Shown piece by piece: positions 24,692 to 37,129 of a DNA stretch of 64,000 nucleotides (the first letter of the stretch is position 1; each line of letters opens with the position of its first letter). The stretch covers positions 660,306 to 724,305 of the forward strand of contig VCAZ01000115.1 of the NCBI GenBank assembly GCA_005784505.1, given 5' to 3'. Position numbers and translations under genes: made by a program. The DNA comes from Bagarius yarrelli (taxonomy: Eukaryota > Chordata > Actinopteri > Siluriformes > Sisoridae). Below the pieces are notes generated by a model. That model did no database searches, was not told the origin of the DNA, and saw nothing but the letters and a program-made list of their open reading frames with translations.

Positions 24692-25424
24692 TATTGTGCT
24701 TGTTCATCATCTTAATCATTTTACTGTCGAGCTACTGACAGAAATTAAATTTTAGCCTCATATTAAATGTCGTTTTAGTCTAAATTAGTACGTTATCCAT
24801 CTTTTTATCCGTTTCCTTTTTAACTATAAGAATATTTTATTTTAATTCTAGTTGATGGAACCTGATTGCTTTTAAATCCAGCTGCGTCCTTGGCCGCCTT
24901 CATGTCATGAAGTGCTCCGGGTTCGAGTGTTTTTTACACAGAGATGATATTAATGGAGTTCAGAAAAGGCCGGTTCCGTTCAACATCTAATCACATCAAA
25001 TACAGAGAGAACCCCTACAGACGAGACCCCTGCGTCCATCCCACCACTTACACACAAGAGGCTGCTCATTAAGAACAGCCCGTATGGACATATCGGAAAG
25101 TGTATGTGTGTGTTTGTGTGTGTATGTGTGTGTGTGGTCCCTCATCCTTGGGTAATTGAATCCCTTGTAGGTAAAGATATAAATAAAGAATCATTTCGAG
25201 TGCACACTTAAACAAACAAACTCCCCACGAAAAAATATTGAGTTTAAAGACCTACAAAGTGTTTTTTTTATTTATCGAAATCTCTTCTGGAGGTAAACAT
25301 TCGCTCCGGATAGCAGAGGAAATACAGAGAGCTAGTGGCCCCGTTAGTGTAGAACAGGTTCAGCTTCTCGTCTCGGTCAAAGATTTAATTATAAATGGAA
25401 TAAAAATAGAACATGACTTAATTA

Positions 25425-27415
25425 AGTGCTGTTTTTTTAAGGTAATTTATAGTTTTTGTATTTTACCTACAATTTTATAGACAGAAAAACTGTGACTTAA
25501 AATGCAAAATAATAATGAATTATATTCTAAATGAACACAAAACTTTTAAATGTAAATCTAAATTTACATCCAGTCAGTTTAGAGTGAGCAAAAAAACTGA
25601 ATGCCTTATAAATAGAAAAAAAATTATATAATAATTATAATTATTATTATCAGAATATAATGATTATAATTATTATAATTGTTATTTATGATAAATATAT
25701 TAACAAGATATAAATATTATGAATCATTATTACTAATGTAAAGCTAAAATATTCTGTTTAAACATTTTAGAAGTTACATTTTAGAAGTATTCATACTTAA
25801 ATGTTGTTTTAGAAATGCTTTTATTTATAAATTAAGTTGTTTTATTTTGTCTGAAACATTTTCTAACATTTCTAAACAGAATTCTTGCAGGTTTAAATAC
25901 AAATTTCCATGGTGTGTTATTGCATTAAAACAGATAAATAAGAAATAAAAATTCATATAATATAAATAATATAAATAATATAAAATAATTAAAATAAAGT
26001 TGATTTCAGGTATTTGATGTAACATTATTATAATATTTTGAAATAACTGTTTTTGGGTTTTTTTCTTTTTACTAAGAAGCATACTACTATTGGGCGTAAA
26101 TGAGCCATTTATTCCAAACCTGTCGTTTTTTGTACAAAATTCAAACAATTATTCTAGCTTGTGTTTTTTGTTGATGTTTTTTTTAAAATCGCAAATAACA
26201 TGTCTCTAAACGTATTAATTATAATATAAGCTATTATAAAATTAATTTTTTTATATATTTTTTTTTATTTTTTTTTTTTTTTTAAAAAAATTTTATTTAT
26301 TTTATTATTTTTTATTTTTTTATTATTTTTTAACAAGTTAATAATGCTGTTTTTTATGGTAATTTTAGTTTTTTGTAATTTACCTTTTTATATTCAAAAT
26401 AATATTTAAAAAATAATAATTTATTTTAAATGAAAAAAAATTTAATGAAATATAATATAAATATAAATTATATAATAAATTATTTAAATTATTTTATTTT
26501 TTATTTTTTTAATTTTTATTATCATTCATAAATCAGTTTTATAAATTTTTTAATTAATTTAAATTATTTTTATTTTTTATGATTTTTAAATTTAAATTTT
26601 TTTTATAAATTTTAATTTTTTCTAATTTTAACTCTTTATTTTTTTTTAAATTTTGTATTAATGAAAAATTATTATTATTAAAATTTTTTATTAAATTAAA
26701 TAAATTTTTTTAAATTATTTTTTTTATTATTAATAGTCATTAGTTTATTAATAATGAGTAAAAAAATGAGTTAGCAAAAAAACTGCATGCCTTAAATGAA
26801 AAAATATTATATCATAATTATAATTAGTATTATCAACTTATTATAATATTATAATTGTTTTTTGATTTAAATATATTAACAAGATATAAATATTTAATCA
26901 TTATTACTAATGTAAGCTAAAATATTTGTTTTAAACATTTTAAAGTTAATTTTAAAGTATTAATAATTAATGTTGTGTTTTTCTTTAATGCTTTTATATA
27001 AATAAGTTGTTTTATTTTGTCTGAAAACATTTCTAACTTTTAACAGCTTCTTGCAGGTTATACAAAGATTGACACAGATTTCCATGGTTTATGAATAAAA
27101 ATATAAATAAGAAATAAGAAATATAATATAATATAATATAATATAATATAATATATATAATATAATATAAAGTTGATGCAGGTAAAGATGTAACATTACC
27201 CAATATTTGAAATAATCTGTTTTGTTGTTTTTTCTCTTAACTAAGAATGCAATAAAATTAATAATTGGGCAAAAAATGACCCAATTTAAGTGTGAAACAT
27301 AAAGGAAAGAATCCTATCTTTGTATATTATTCAAACAATTATTCTGTCTTGGTGTTTTTGTTGATGTTTTTTTTAAATCGCAGAATAAAATGATCTCTAA
27401 ACTTAAGCTACAGTC
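25425..27415 (+). repeat. Diverged approximately 1 kb duplication in AT-rich DNA
   Basis: Sequence from about 25430 to 26220 recurs from about 26345 to 27415. Shared landmarks include TTAACAAGATATAAATATT, TTGTTTTATTTTGTCTGAAA and TTGTTGATGTTTTTTTTAAA. Differences are mostly small indels in homopolymers. The middle is extremely AT-rich. Confidence 0.75.
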
Positions 27416-27740
27416 TGACATTCATAAATCAGTAATAAACCCTGCTTTACTATTAGTATTAATAATGAGTAGGTTCTTGATTGATTTCTTGAACTCCAGA
27501 AATATTTAAGGTGCTAATGATGAATACTCACATCCCCAGCGAGATACTTCAGATTTCCTGTGTTTCAGGTACTGGCTTGTCCCTCACTCGCCCTCCTTAC
27601 ACCCATTTCTGATAGACAGCAGCTCCAGTGACGGCTGTACAGATGAACTGATAATGAGGATGCTGATGATCACACACACACAAGCTCGCTCCGTGATGCG
27701 GCTGACTAAGATGCGTACAAGTGTGTGCACATGTTTGTTC

Positions 27741-27742
<2 letters not shown>

Positions 27743-27781
<39 letters not shown>
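27743..27781. repeat. (GT)n microsatellite
   Basis: About 19 uninterrupted GT repeats. Confidence 0.95.
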
Positions 27782-27783
<2 letters not shown>

Positions 27784-27900
27784 CATGCTAATTTGCATGT
27801 GGTACATTAATTACAGCAAAAGCAGGGCAGTGTTTGAATGTGGGCAGGCGTAAGGGGCAGCAGGGTATTCAGATTCAGCCATTGTAATGCTAATAGGATT
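27780..27900. promoter_or_regulatory. Candidate regulatory island with octamer-like site
   Basis: Follows the GT microsatellite. Contains CTAATTTGCATG (POU octamer-like) and TTAATTAC (homeodomain-like) within a non-repetitive stretch. This is motif evidence only. Confidence 0.2.
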
Positions 27901-28839
27901 TTTTTTTTTTTACTTTTATGCCCAAAATATTCGTTAAATTATCTCTGTTTAATGCAAATTTCTATGAACGCATTGTGGCTGAATGTTTGTAAAGTTTCTG
28001 TTTGTGAAAGAAATTTGGGATCAAAATAGCGTTCACGCTGTTCCCCCACTGAGGGACGCTGCAAGAGATCTTGAAAAAGGCTTTTATTTAGAAGCAGAAT
28101 GCAAGAGCATGTCTAGGACAGGATAGCATCTGTGTTGTGCTGGGATTTGGCGTTCCAGGATGAGACACCATCCATAATGATTTACAGATAGAAGTGCTGT
28201 TACTAGAAGTAGTCATGTGAGGCGTGATTAGGAAAACAGGGAAAGTATAACAGTGAAAATCAAATTCACCAGTCCTGACCGAGTACTGAACCTTGAGGGA
28301 TACCTAAAACAGCATTTTTTTAACTGTTTTAATGAGTTCTCTGTAGATCTTTAATTAGATTTCTTATATTATTAAGGAACACATGGCTTTGACGTCATCT
28401 ACATATGAAAATTGTGCAAAAAGCAAAAGAAAGATGTAATCAAGAAAGCAAGAAAATTATTACAGTGGAAAGTTAAAAGAAAATCAATCAGAGCCATGAG
28501 GGACGCCTAATTATAGAATTGCAATGAACTGTTCTCTTTATTATCCTGTTCACAAATCAGCATTTATTATTTTTTAAGATTTTAAAGTCCTGTTCAAGGA
28601 GTTTCAGTTCAGATACCAGAAGCGCATGGCAACCTGAGGAACAATTCCCTCCAGAGGCATCATCGCATCTGCTTTAATGAACTGCTCTGGATATGAAAAG
28701 GCACATAAAAGGCTCACCCACTCATACGCCATTGTTATTACAGACCAGTTATTTATATGTAAGCAGAAGCAGAGGCTTTGTACACGGAGCTGAAAAGAAG
28801 CAGCCAGCAATGTGTTCGGTTCCAGCCCGAGAGATAGAC

Positions 28840-29240
28840 TATTACTTTATTAGAGTAACAGCTGTATTAGTGTTTATAGGACAAACAGCTGTTTTGTTAT
28901 TGTTTATAGGAGTAACAGTATTCTGTATATAGTTTTAAAACCTTTCCCCTTTCCCTCCGCCTCGGACTTTTTCTCGTTTTGTTGTGAACTGGGACGCCGT
29001 GTTCGGATTTAAAGCGACTGTAGACTGTATTCTTGGTGTTTACATAAATAACGGCTGTATTGTTATTGTGTATAGGTGTAACAGCTGTATTGGTGTTTAT
29101 AAGAGCACCAGCTGTATTGTTTATATAGGGGAAACAGCTGTATTGTTGTTGTTTACAGGAGTAACAGCTGTACTGTTATTGTTTATATAGGAGTAACAGC
29201 TGTATTGTTAGTGTTTACAGGAGTAACAGCAGCAGTATAG
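28840..29240 (+). repeat. Outlying 30-bp minisatellite clusters
   Basis: Several copies of the GGAGTAACAGCTGTATT unit, in the same orientation as the main array, broken by unique sequence at about 28930-29020. Confidence 0.8.
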
Positions 29241-30299
29241 TTCTTAAATCTTAATTTGGCTGTTATTGTTTTTATTTAGGCTGCTGTTTTTTTTTTCCTT
29301 TTTGCTTTTGGTTTTGTTGCCGGTATTTTTCTAGTATCTTAATGTTAGAGTATTATTTTTACAGTTGCCTTTAGCTATTGTTCCTGTGACAGTTATTATA
29401 CTTTCTCTTGGTTCTTTAATTGTTGCTTTCGATATTGTACGTTTTGCAAATATAAAGAAAAAAAAATCAGGCCACAAAAAACATACAAGTAAATCTGTCC
29501 AACCTGCAAAATATTCTTATCGCTCTCTGTTGGCTCAGGTCTGCAGGAACAATGGCACAGCCGTGATTTAGCACATAAAGGGGAACTCACTCGGGGACCT
29601 ATTGACTCCACCGATAGTAAAAACAGCCTGTAATAACTCACTGGACATTTAAACCTATGTACACTGGGGAAAGCTGCCAGTCGGAGAAGATAATAATGAT
29701 AGAATGTAATGAAGACTGGCAGAAGGAAATAAGCCACATTCCTCAGGGCTGGAACCCAGTCATATCAGACGAGTGCTCAGCTGTTGTCTTCCCCTCTGAC
29801 CTCACCTTACTAATGTATCTGTGTACTGTGAGTTACTACTGCTCCAGTAAAGCTCTAAAAGTAAATACACCACGAGGTCGTTAGCGTATATACGACCCGA
29901 CGGAACCTTTGAATGGGAAAAATGTCATGAGTGCGAAAATCTGAGCTTTTTTAACAAGAAGCTGCTACAGTAGCATTAAAATATAAAGTGTGGGGTTTTT
30001 ATTAAATTAAACTGACTGCAAAGTTTACGTTAATCATTTATTGAGGATTCCTTTTTTACTTTATATATTTGATTTACGGTTTAATCCAGACGTCAGGTCG
30101 CATTAATAATGCTTTTAAAGTGTTTTGATTTTAATGTAGTCAGAAAGCTTCGCTCACCGCCGCTGTCGCCAGTCTGATTTGCATTCATGGAACCATTAGG
30201 AATATCAGAGTATTAGAAAAAAAATACTTTTAAAGAACGGATTTTAAAAAATGGATTTATTAAAGACGACCCAATGCCGCTTATATATATTTATATTTA

Positions 30300-32575
30300 A
30301 ATGTGCTTTATAGAAGTAACAACTGTACTCTTTATATAAGTAACATCTGTAATTTTTTTTAGCTTTTTAGCTGTAAGCTTTTTTTATCAATGTTTATAGA
30401 AGTAACAGCTGTTTTATTGATGTTTATAGAAGTAACAGCTGTATTATTGGTGTTTATAGGAGTAACAGCTGTATTATTGGTTTTTATGGAGTAACAGCCG
30501 TATTATTGGTGTTTTATAGAAGTAACAGCTGTTTTATTGATGTTTATAGAAGTAACAGCTGTATTATTGGTGTTGTTATATAGGAGTAGCAGCTGTATTA
30601 TTTGGTGTTTATAGAAGTAACAGCTGTATTATTGGTGTTTATAGGAGTAACAGCTGTATTATTGGTGTTTATAGAAGTAACAGCTGTATTATTGGTGTTT
30701 ATAGAAGTAACAGCTGTATTATTGTTGTTGTTTTATAGGAGTAGCAGCTGTATTATTGGTGTTTATAGAGTACAGCTGATATTATGGGTGTTTATAGAAG
30801 TAACAGCTGTATTATTGGTGTTTATAGAAGTAACAGCTGTATTACAGTGTGTAACATTGTTGTTTATAGGATATGTACATAGCTGTATTATTGGTGTTTA
30901 TAGTAGTGTTTATTATGTTATAGTGTTTATATGATCAGCTGTATTATTGGGTGTTATATAGGAGTAACAGAAAGCTGTATTTATTGGTGTTTATAGGAAG
31001 TAGCACGCTTATTATTGTGTGTTGTTTATAGGAGTAACAGCTGTTTTATATTGGTGTTATAGAAGTAACAGCTGTATTATTGGTGTTTTATAGGAAGTAG
31101 TAAACAGCTGTATATTGGTGGTTTATAGGAGTAACAGCTGTATTTGGTGTTTATAGGAGTAACGAGCGCTGTATTATTGGTGTTTATAGAAGTAACAGCT
31201 GTATTATTGGTGTTTATAGAAGTAAAGCACAGCTGTATTATTGTTGTTTTTATAGGAGTAGCAGCTGTATTATTGGTGTTTATAGGAGTAACACAGCTGT
31301 ATTATTGGTAACAGTGTATTATAGAAGTAACAGCTAGAATAACAGCTGTATTATTGGTGTTTATAGAAGTAACCGATTGGTGTTATAGGAGTAACAGCTG
31401 TTTCAGCTGTATATTGGAGTTTATTGGTGTTTATAGGAAGTAACAGCTGTATTATTGGTGTTTTAAAGTAACGCTGTTTATTGCGTAGGAGTAACAGCTG
31501 TATTATTGGTGTTTATATAGGAAGTAACAGCTGATTTATGCTGTTTATCTGTATAGCGTAGTTATGGTGTTTATAGAAGTAACAGCTGTATTATGGTGTT
31601 TATAGAAGTAACAGCTGTATTATTGGTGTGGTTTATAGGAGTAGCAGCTGTATTATTGGTGTTTTATAGAGAGTAACAGCTGTATTATTGTTGTTTATAG
31701 GAGTAACAGCTGTATTGGTGTTTATTGGTGTTTATAGAAGTAACAGCTGTATATAACAGTTGTTGTTTATAGTAGCAGCTTATAGGAGGTAACAGCTGTA
31801 TTATTGGTGTTTATAGGAGTAACAGCTGTATTATTGGTGTTTATAGAGAGTAATTATTGTTGTTGTTTATAGGCGTAGGTAACAGCTGTATTATTGGTGT
31901 TTATAGAAGTAACAGCTGTATTATTGTTTGTTGTTATAGGAGTAGCAGCTGTATTATTGGTGTTTATAGGAGTAACAGCTGTATTATTGGTGTTTATAGG
32001 AGTAACAGCTGTATTATTGGTGTTTATAGAAGTAACAGCTGTATTATTGGTGTTTATAGAAGTAACAGCTGTATTATTGTTGTTGTTTATAGGAGTAGCA
32101 GCTGTATTATTGGTGTTTATAGGAGTAACAGCTGTATTATTGTTGTTTATAGAAGTAACAGCTGTATTATTGTTGTTGTTATAGAAGTAGCAGCTGTATT
32201 ATTGGTTATGTTGTTGTTGTTATAGGAGTAACAGGAACAGCTGTATTATTGTTGTTGTTTATAGAAGTAACAGCTGTATTATTGTTGTTTATAGGAGTAA
32301 CAGCTGTATTATTGGTGTTTATAGGAGTAACAGCTGTATTATTGGTGTTTTATAGTAACAGCTGTATTAGTTTGTGTTGTTTATAACAGCTGTATTATTG
32401 GTGTTTTAGAAGTAACAGAAGTAACAGCTGTATATTGTTGTTGTTTATAGGAGTAGCAGCTGTATTATCGGTGTTTATAGGAGTAACAGCTGTATTATTG
32501 TTGTTGTTTATAGGAGTAGCAGCTGTATTATTGGTGTTTATAGGAGTAACAGCTGTATTATCGGTGTTTATTTAA
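30300..32575 (+). repeat. 30-bp minisatellite array
   Basis: Roughly 70 copies of a unit with core ATAGGAGTAACAGCTGTATT plus ATTGGTGTTT; A/G alternation in AGAAGT versus AGGAGT and TTGTTGTT variants are frequent. The unit is a multiple of three, so frames such as (IGVTAVLLVF)n stay open. These are not credible proteins. Confidence 0.95.
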
Positions 32576-33339
32576 AAAGTCAGGCTAGTTTTTGCCCAAA
32601 CTAAACTCATTACCGAATGTTTGCGTTCTTTCTTGCGTCTAAAAGGTAATGATTTTCTTCGTATACTTGTTGCTACCCGGCGGGTGAAATTAGCAATTAA
32701 TCAACAGCAGATCTAAAATGTCATTTTTCTCAGCGCAGGTAGAAGAAAAACTCGATTAGGTGGGAAGTTTGAGCTCAATGAAGTGTGAGATTACAAAACG
32801 AAACACGTAACCAGTGTAAACTTTCATCTGCGGAAATAAAATGTTAGTTGTACATTTTATGATTTATTTTCTAAATGTACAATCATGTACCGTAGGCGTC
32901 GCCTGACTTTTTAAACCAGCTGTATACACATCATGGTGGTCTATGATGTCATCGAAATATTTACAAGGTTATTCAGCATATTCACCATTTTACAGAGTAA
33001 AAAAACAACTGCTTTTGTTATAGCTTTATACCAGGCATGTATTCACACACAGGTTTCAGATTCCACACATGAATGCGGCTCCACACACACACACACACCG
33101 CAGACAGAACAATGGTTGACGAAGTACCGATTACCCAGCGATGCTCTGCACCCTCTAAAGATACACCGGGTACACCATGTGGACGCATTAATATAGAATC
33201 AAAGGCAACATGGACATGTGATCAAGCAGACGATAGCAAATTCGTCTTAAATACTTTAACCATAACACAATTTCACAATTTATTAAAACATTAAATTAAT
33301 ATTATAATTTAATAATATCAGAATTTAGCATCCGAAGTT

Positions 33340-33615
33340 ACATACTACTCGACTACATTTGAGTTAGTACGTTTCTGCTGGCCGTTATGGGTAGTAGGAG
33401 TGAAATTTGAACATGCTACATCCACCATGTTGATATTGGTCACATGATATATACGACGTCACAACAGCGTAAATTTAACGTCGTAACATTAAACTTTGAT
33501 GAATTCAAAATACAGGTGGGAGAAGAACACTAATACAATACATTAGTATTTTTTTACTAAACAGTACATACTAGACAGTAAGAAAGTCTGCGATTTCGGA
33601 CGCAGCCTGATTGTT
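33340..33615. mobile_element. MITE-like element, arms in TACATACTA / GGACGCAGCC motif
   Basis: TTACATACTACTCGACTACA at the left, and CTAGACAGTAAGAAAGTCTG then GCGATTTCGGACGCAGCC at the right. It resembles a common fish palindromic repeat. Confidence 0.45.
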
Positions 33616-34259
33616 AAAGTCTCCATGAAAGCTAATCTTGCTCTGTTAGCTTTACTACCTTTGCTAGCTCAGTTGACTCTGCTAGCTGAACCAGCTACAG
33701 CTGTCACTCACTGAGCCGGTCGCTGAGAGTTAATATGTTAGTATAAAATATTTTGGTGTTTAGAAATGTTTGAACTCAAACTTTGACCTGCAAAACCATT
33801 TAGTGTCAAAGAAAAAATAATAATAATAAAATACACTGTCACAGTTGTAGGTCTCGGCTCACACTGTCCTCCCGGGACGAGCTGTGCAGCAACAGACCTA
33901 AAAATACAGACGTGAATGTCGAGTGACTTTAAGTGCTGTTTCACGGCGTCACAAGGTTCTCTGGGTCAGACGGAGGGACAGGTGCGAATCTGGATTTGGC
34001 TACTTTATCATACATCACATCACAGGATCTGCTGAAATATCTCCTGGATTGATGTGCTTAGGACTGAAGTGATCTCCTCTAGTGGTGGGAACGTCTCGTC
34101 ATCATACATTCCCATGTGGGTGTGTGTGTTTCACTGACCAGACGTGAAGATGTTACCGTAGCAACATGTGGGTAAGGAGACCCTCGTCTTAATGCAGCTG
34201 AGACGTTCTCTCGCTTAACACCTTCTCTAGATTATACGTGCACTGCTCTATACGTGATA

Positions 34260-34285
34260 TCACACACACACACACACACACACAC
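34260..34285. repeat. (CA)n microsatellite
   Basis: About 13 CA repeats. Confidence 0.9.
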
Positions 34286-34634
34286 TATATCCATATATAA
34301 AAATATGGATCTAGTTAAATTTTTATACTCTAAAACCTGTTCTGTCTTAAAAAACACGTTTAAATCACTTTCTTTTTCTATCTGTCTTTCTTTCTCTCCT
34401 TTTCTTATCCTACAACTCTCTCATTCTATCTATCTTTTTACAATTTAATCTTGTCTCTGATTTATGTCTCTCAACCAGTTCTTTTTTTTTTTTTGTTTCT
34501 CTGCCTTGCTATTCTCTCCAAAATCCATCTGTTTCTCTGTCATCTTTTTTGTCTTCCTTTATAACACCCCCCCCCGTATCACTCTACCACTCTGCCTCTT
34601 CTTGGTCTTAATAATAATTTCTCTATCAATCGGC

Positions 34635-34635
<1 letters not shown>

Positions 34636-34731
<96 letters not shown>
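34636..34731. repeat. (CTAT)n tetranucleotide microsatellite
   Basis: About 24 perfect tetranucleotide units inside a longer pyrimidine-rich zone (34370-35040). Confidence 0.95.
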
Positions 34732-34733
<2 letters not shown>

Positions 34734-35039
34734 CTGCTTGTTTTTTTTCTCCTTTTGTAATTATCTTCCTCTCGTTCTCCATCTCGTTCTCTCCAGCATG
34801 CTGTTTCTTCTTTTCATGCCAATACTTATTACTTGATTAATCTGTCTGTCTTTCTCTTCTTCTACCTCTTTCTATCTGTCTATTTTAGCTTTAATCCCTT
34901 AAATTTTTTTTCTATCTGAAAAAGAAAATGTGAGACATTCTCTTTCTTTATTTGTTTCCTATTCTTTACTTTCTCCCTTTTCAATCTGCCTGTCTGTCTC
35001 CCTCTTGTTCCCTCCCTCCCACTCTCACCCCCCCCTATC

Positions 35040-35260
35040 TCCATTAGCAGGAAGAATATTTAGCGTGACGCGCAGCGGTGGCTTTGTTCCTGTGGGACGT
35101 GGTGTCTACCTCGTTGCGTGTCCCCGGTCCCCAGAGGCGTCCCATCACACGGTGTGTTTGTGTAGCTCATTAAGTGCCGTCAGCACTAAGTGTTATTAAT
35201 GATCGTCTCCGTCTCGCTTCTGCTCCTGTTTATGGACAACAAAGGACACGGAAGAGCGAG
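35040..35260. promoter_or_regulatory. Candidate conserved non-coding element
   Basis: A balanced-composition, CpG-containing island between pyrimidine-rich low-complexity tracts, with homeodomain-type words (CTCATTAAGTGC, TTATTAATGATC). A splice-like CCATTAGCAG lies at its left edge. No coding frame was recognised. Confidence 0.25.
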
Positions 35261-35732
35261 AGAGAAGACGAGCGAAAAGAAAAAGGAAGAGAAACTTCAT
35301 GTAACCACTGGGGAGGAAAGATTGGGGGGGGGGGCTTAAGGAGTGAGTTTTTATCATCACATCATCCAGTTGTTGATTATTTTTCTGTTTTATTTCTTAC
35401 AGAATCTGTTGCTCACCATAAGTATATTTAGTGCTCATAAGTAATGGCACACCCACTGTGTTGATTTGCTGACAATTCCGAGATTAAGACTAGCCGAACC
35501 ACCGAAAACCTCTGAGTCTTCAGGTTCACAGCCTCTGGCGAAGCGGTGAGTCAGCGTGTGACTCATATGAAGCCATCTCACTTCCTGACCTTTTGAAGAC
35601 CTTGTTGAGGTGATGTGATAAAAAATAAAATCAAACACCAGTTACTGATCTCATAGTGCGAATCATCGGCATCCGTCAGATAAAAAAAGATAACAGACTA
35701 TATATTCGTGTAAGGAGGAGTGAAGTTATTCA

Positions 35733-35883
35733 GAGCAACTTACATTTATCTCATTTATAGTATTCGACTAAGCAGTTAAAGGTTAAGGGCCTTACTCAGG
35801 GGCCCAGCAGTGGCAGCTTAAAGTGCTAAGAATTTAATCCACAAGCTTCTGATTAGCAGTCTTAACCGCTAAGCTCCCACTTC
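35733..35883 (-). mobile_element. SINE, 3' tail truncated
   Basis: Starts at CAGAGCAACTTACATTTATC and keeps the head. Confidence 0.75.
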
Positions 35884-35989
35884 TGTTTTAATTACAGAAG
35901 TCTCTCTGCTTCGAGGTGTTGTGTGAACAGCTGCTGTTTACGGTTTGACGCTTAAAAATGGAAGAAAATCGAATCGAGTGGAACCTGGG

Positions 35990-36910
35990 CTTATAAATTT
36001 AATTGGTCCTGGGGGTGGGTTCTTCAAGCGGAAATGTGTCAAAACAGTGAGAAATCTGTTTCAGCCAAAAATATGACCAATGATACAGATTTCCAACACT
36101 TTATTGTGTCTTGCAAATATTTATTTATTTTAAACTTGATGTCTGAGACAAGTTCCAGTAGATCTGGTCCACGGGGATTTTCAGCATTGTGTTACATCAC
36201 CTTAACCTTTAAACAACATTTAATAAACAATCGCGAGCTAATCGTTAAAGCTTCCCATTTTTAATGTAGGACTTTGGTTGCTCAACAGTCCGGAGTCTGC
36301 GTTGTCGTATTTTCATGATGCGTCTAACATTTTCAATGGGAGACAGTTCCGAACTGCACACACGTCAATCTAGAACCTGAACTCTTTCACTACGGAGCTG
36401 CAATATTGTAGCACATGCAGAATGTAGCCTGGCATTGACTTGCTAAAATAAGCAGGGACGTCCCTGAAAAAGCATATTTTGGCAGCATATTTTGACCAAC
36501 ACCTACATGTACCTTTTAACATCAATGGTGCCTTCACAGATGTGCAAGCTACCCCTGCCATGAGCACCAACACACCCCCATATTATCACAGATGCTGGAT
36601 TTTAAACTTTGTGCCCGTAGCAATCTGGATGGTCCTTTAGCCCAGAGGAGACGACAGCCATGATTTACAAAAACAGTTTAAAATGTGGACTCGTCAGACC
36701 ACAGCACACTTTCCACTTTCCATCTCAGAGGAGCTCAGGCCCAGAATTTCAGCCGGTGTTTCTGGATGTTGTGGATGTATGGCTTGCGCTTTGCATGGTA
36801 CAGTTTTTACCTAAACTTGCGACAACCCAGAAGTAATAAGAATAGTTTTCCAACCTGTTTCTAAGCCCACATGGTAATATTCTTTACAGAATGATACACT
36901 GCCACCCACA
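35990..36910 (-). pseudogene. Decayed Tc1-like transposase copy
   Basis: On the minus strand, broken frames preserve a Tc1-type transposase signature: Leu-His-Ile-Cys-like and FQGRPCLF-like words near 36450-36550 and, further on, the CTCCCATTGAAAATGTTAGA coding run near 36340. Stops and frameshifts are frequent, so it is inactive. Confidence 0.65.
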
Positions 36911-37129
36911 CTGCTTCTGAAGATGTAATGCAACCTAATCACTTCCTACGGATTAGTTAGGTGTGAAATATACTAGTCAACATTTCAAGTGGATTAAAAC
37001 CTTTTATTAAAGTTGTCCTAAAATCAAAACAATACACCTTCTTGTCTTATGACAACTTTGGGGAACTTTGTAGTTCTTTTAATTAGTAATTATATACTAT
37101 AGCACTGAACTGCACCCAGCTTTAAACCA

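Noticed and set aside
30602..32225. Open frames encoding repeated IGVTAVLLVF-type peptides
   Set aside because: Explained by a 30-bp minisatellite unit divisible by three; the frames start and stop wherever an indel occurs.
28840..32575. CRISPR-like regular repeats
   Set aside because: There are no unique spacers, the units are directly tandem, and the context is a fish genome.
33073..33294. Short open frames near 33.1 kb beginning in a CA repeat
   Set aside because: No motif, no splice support, and the beginning is microsatellite.
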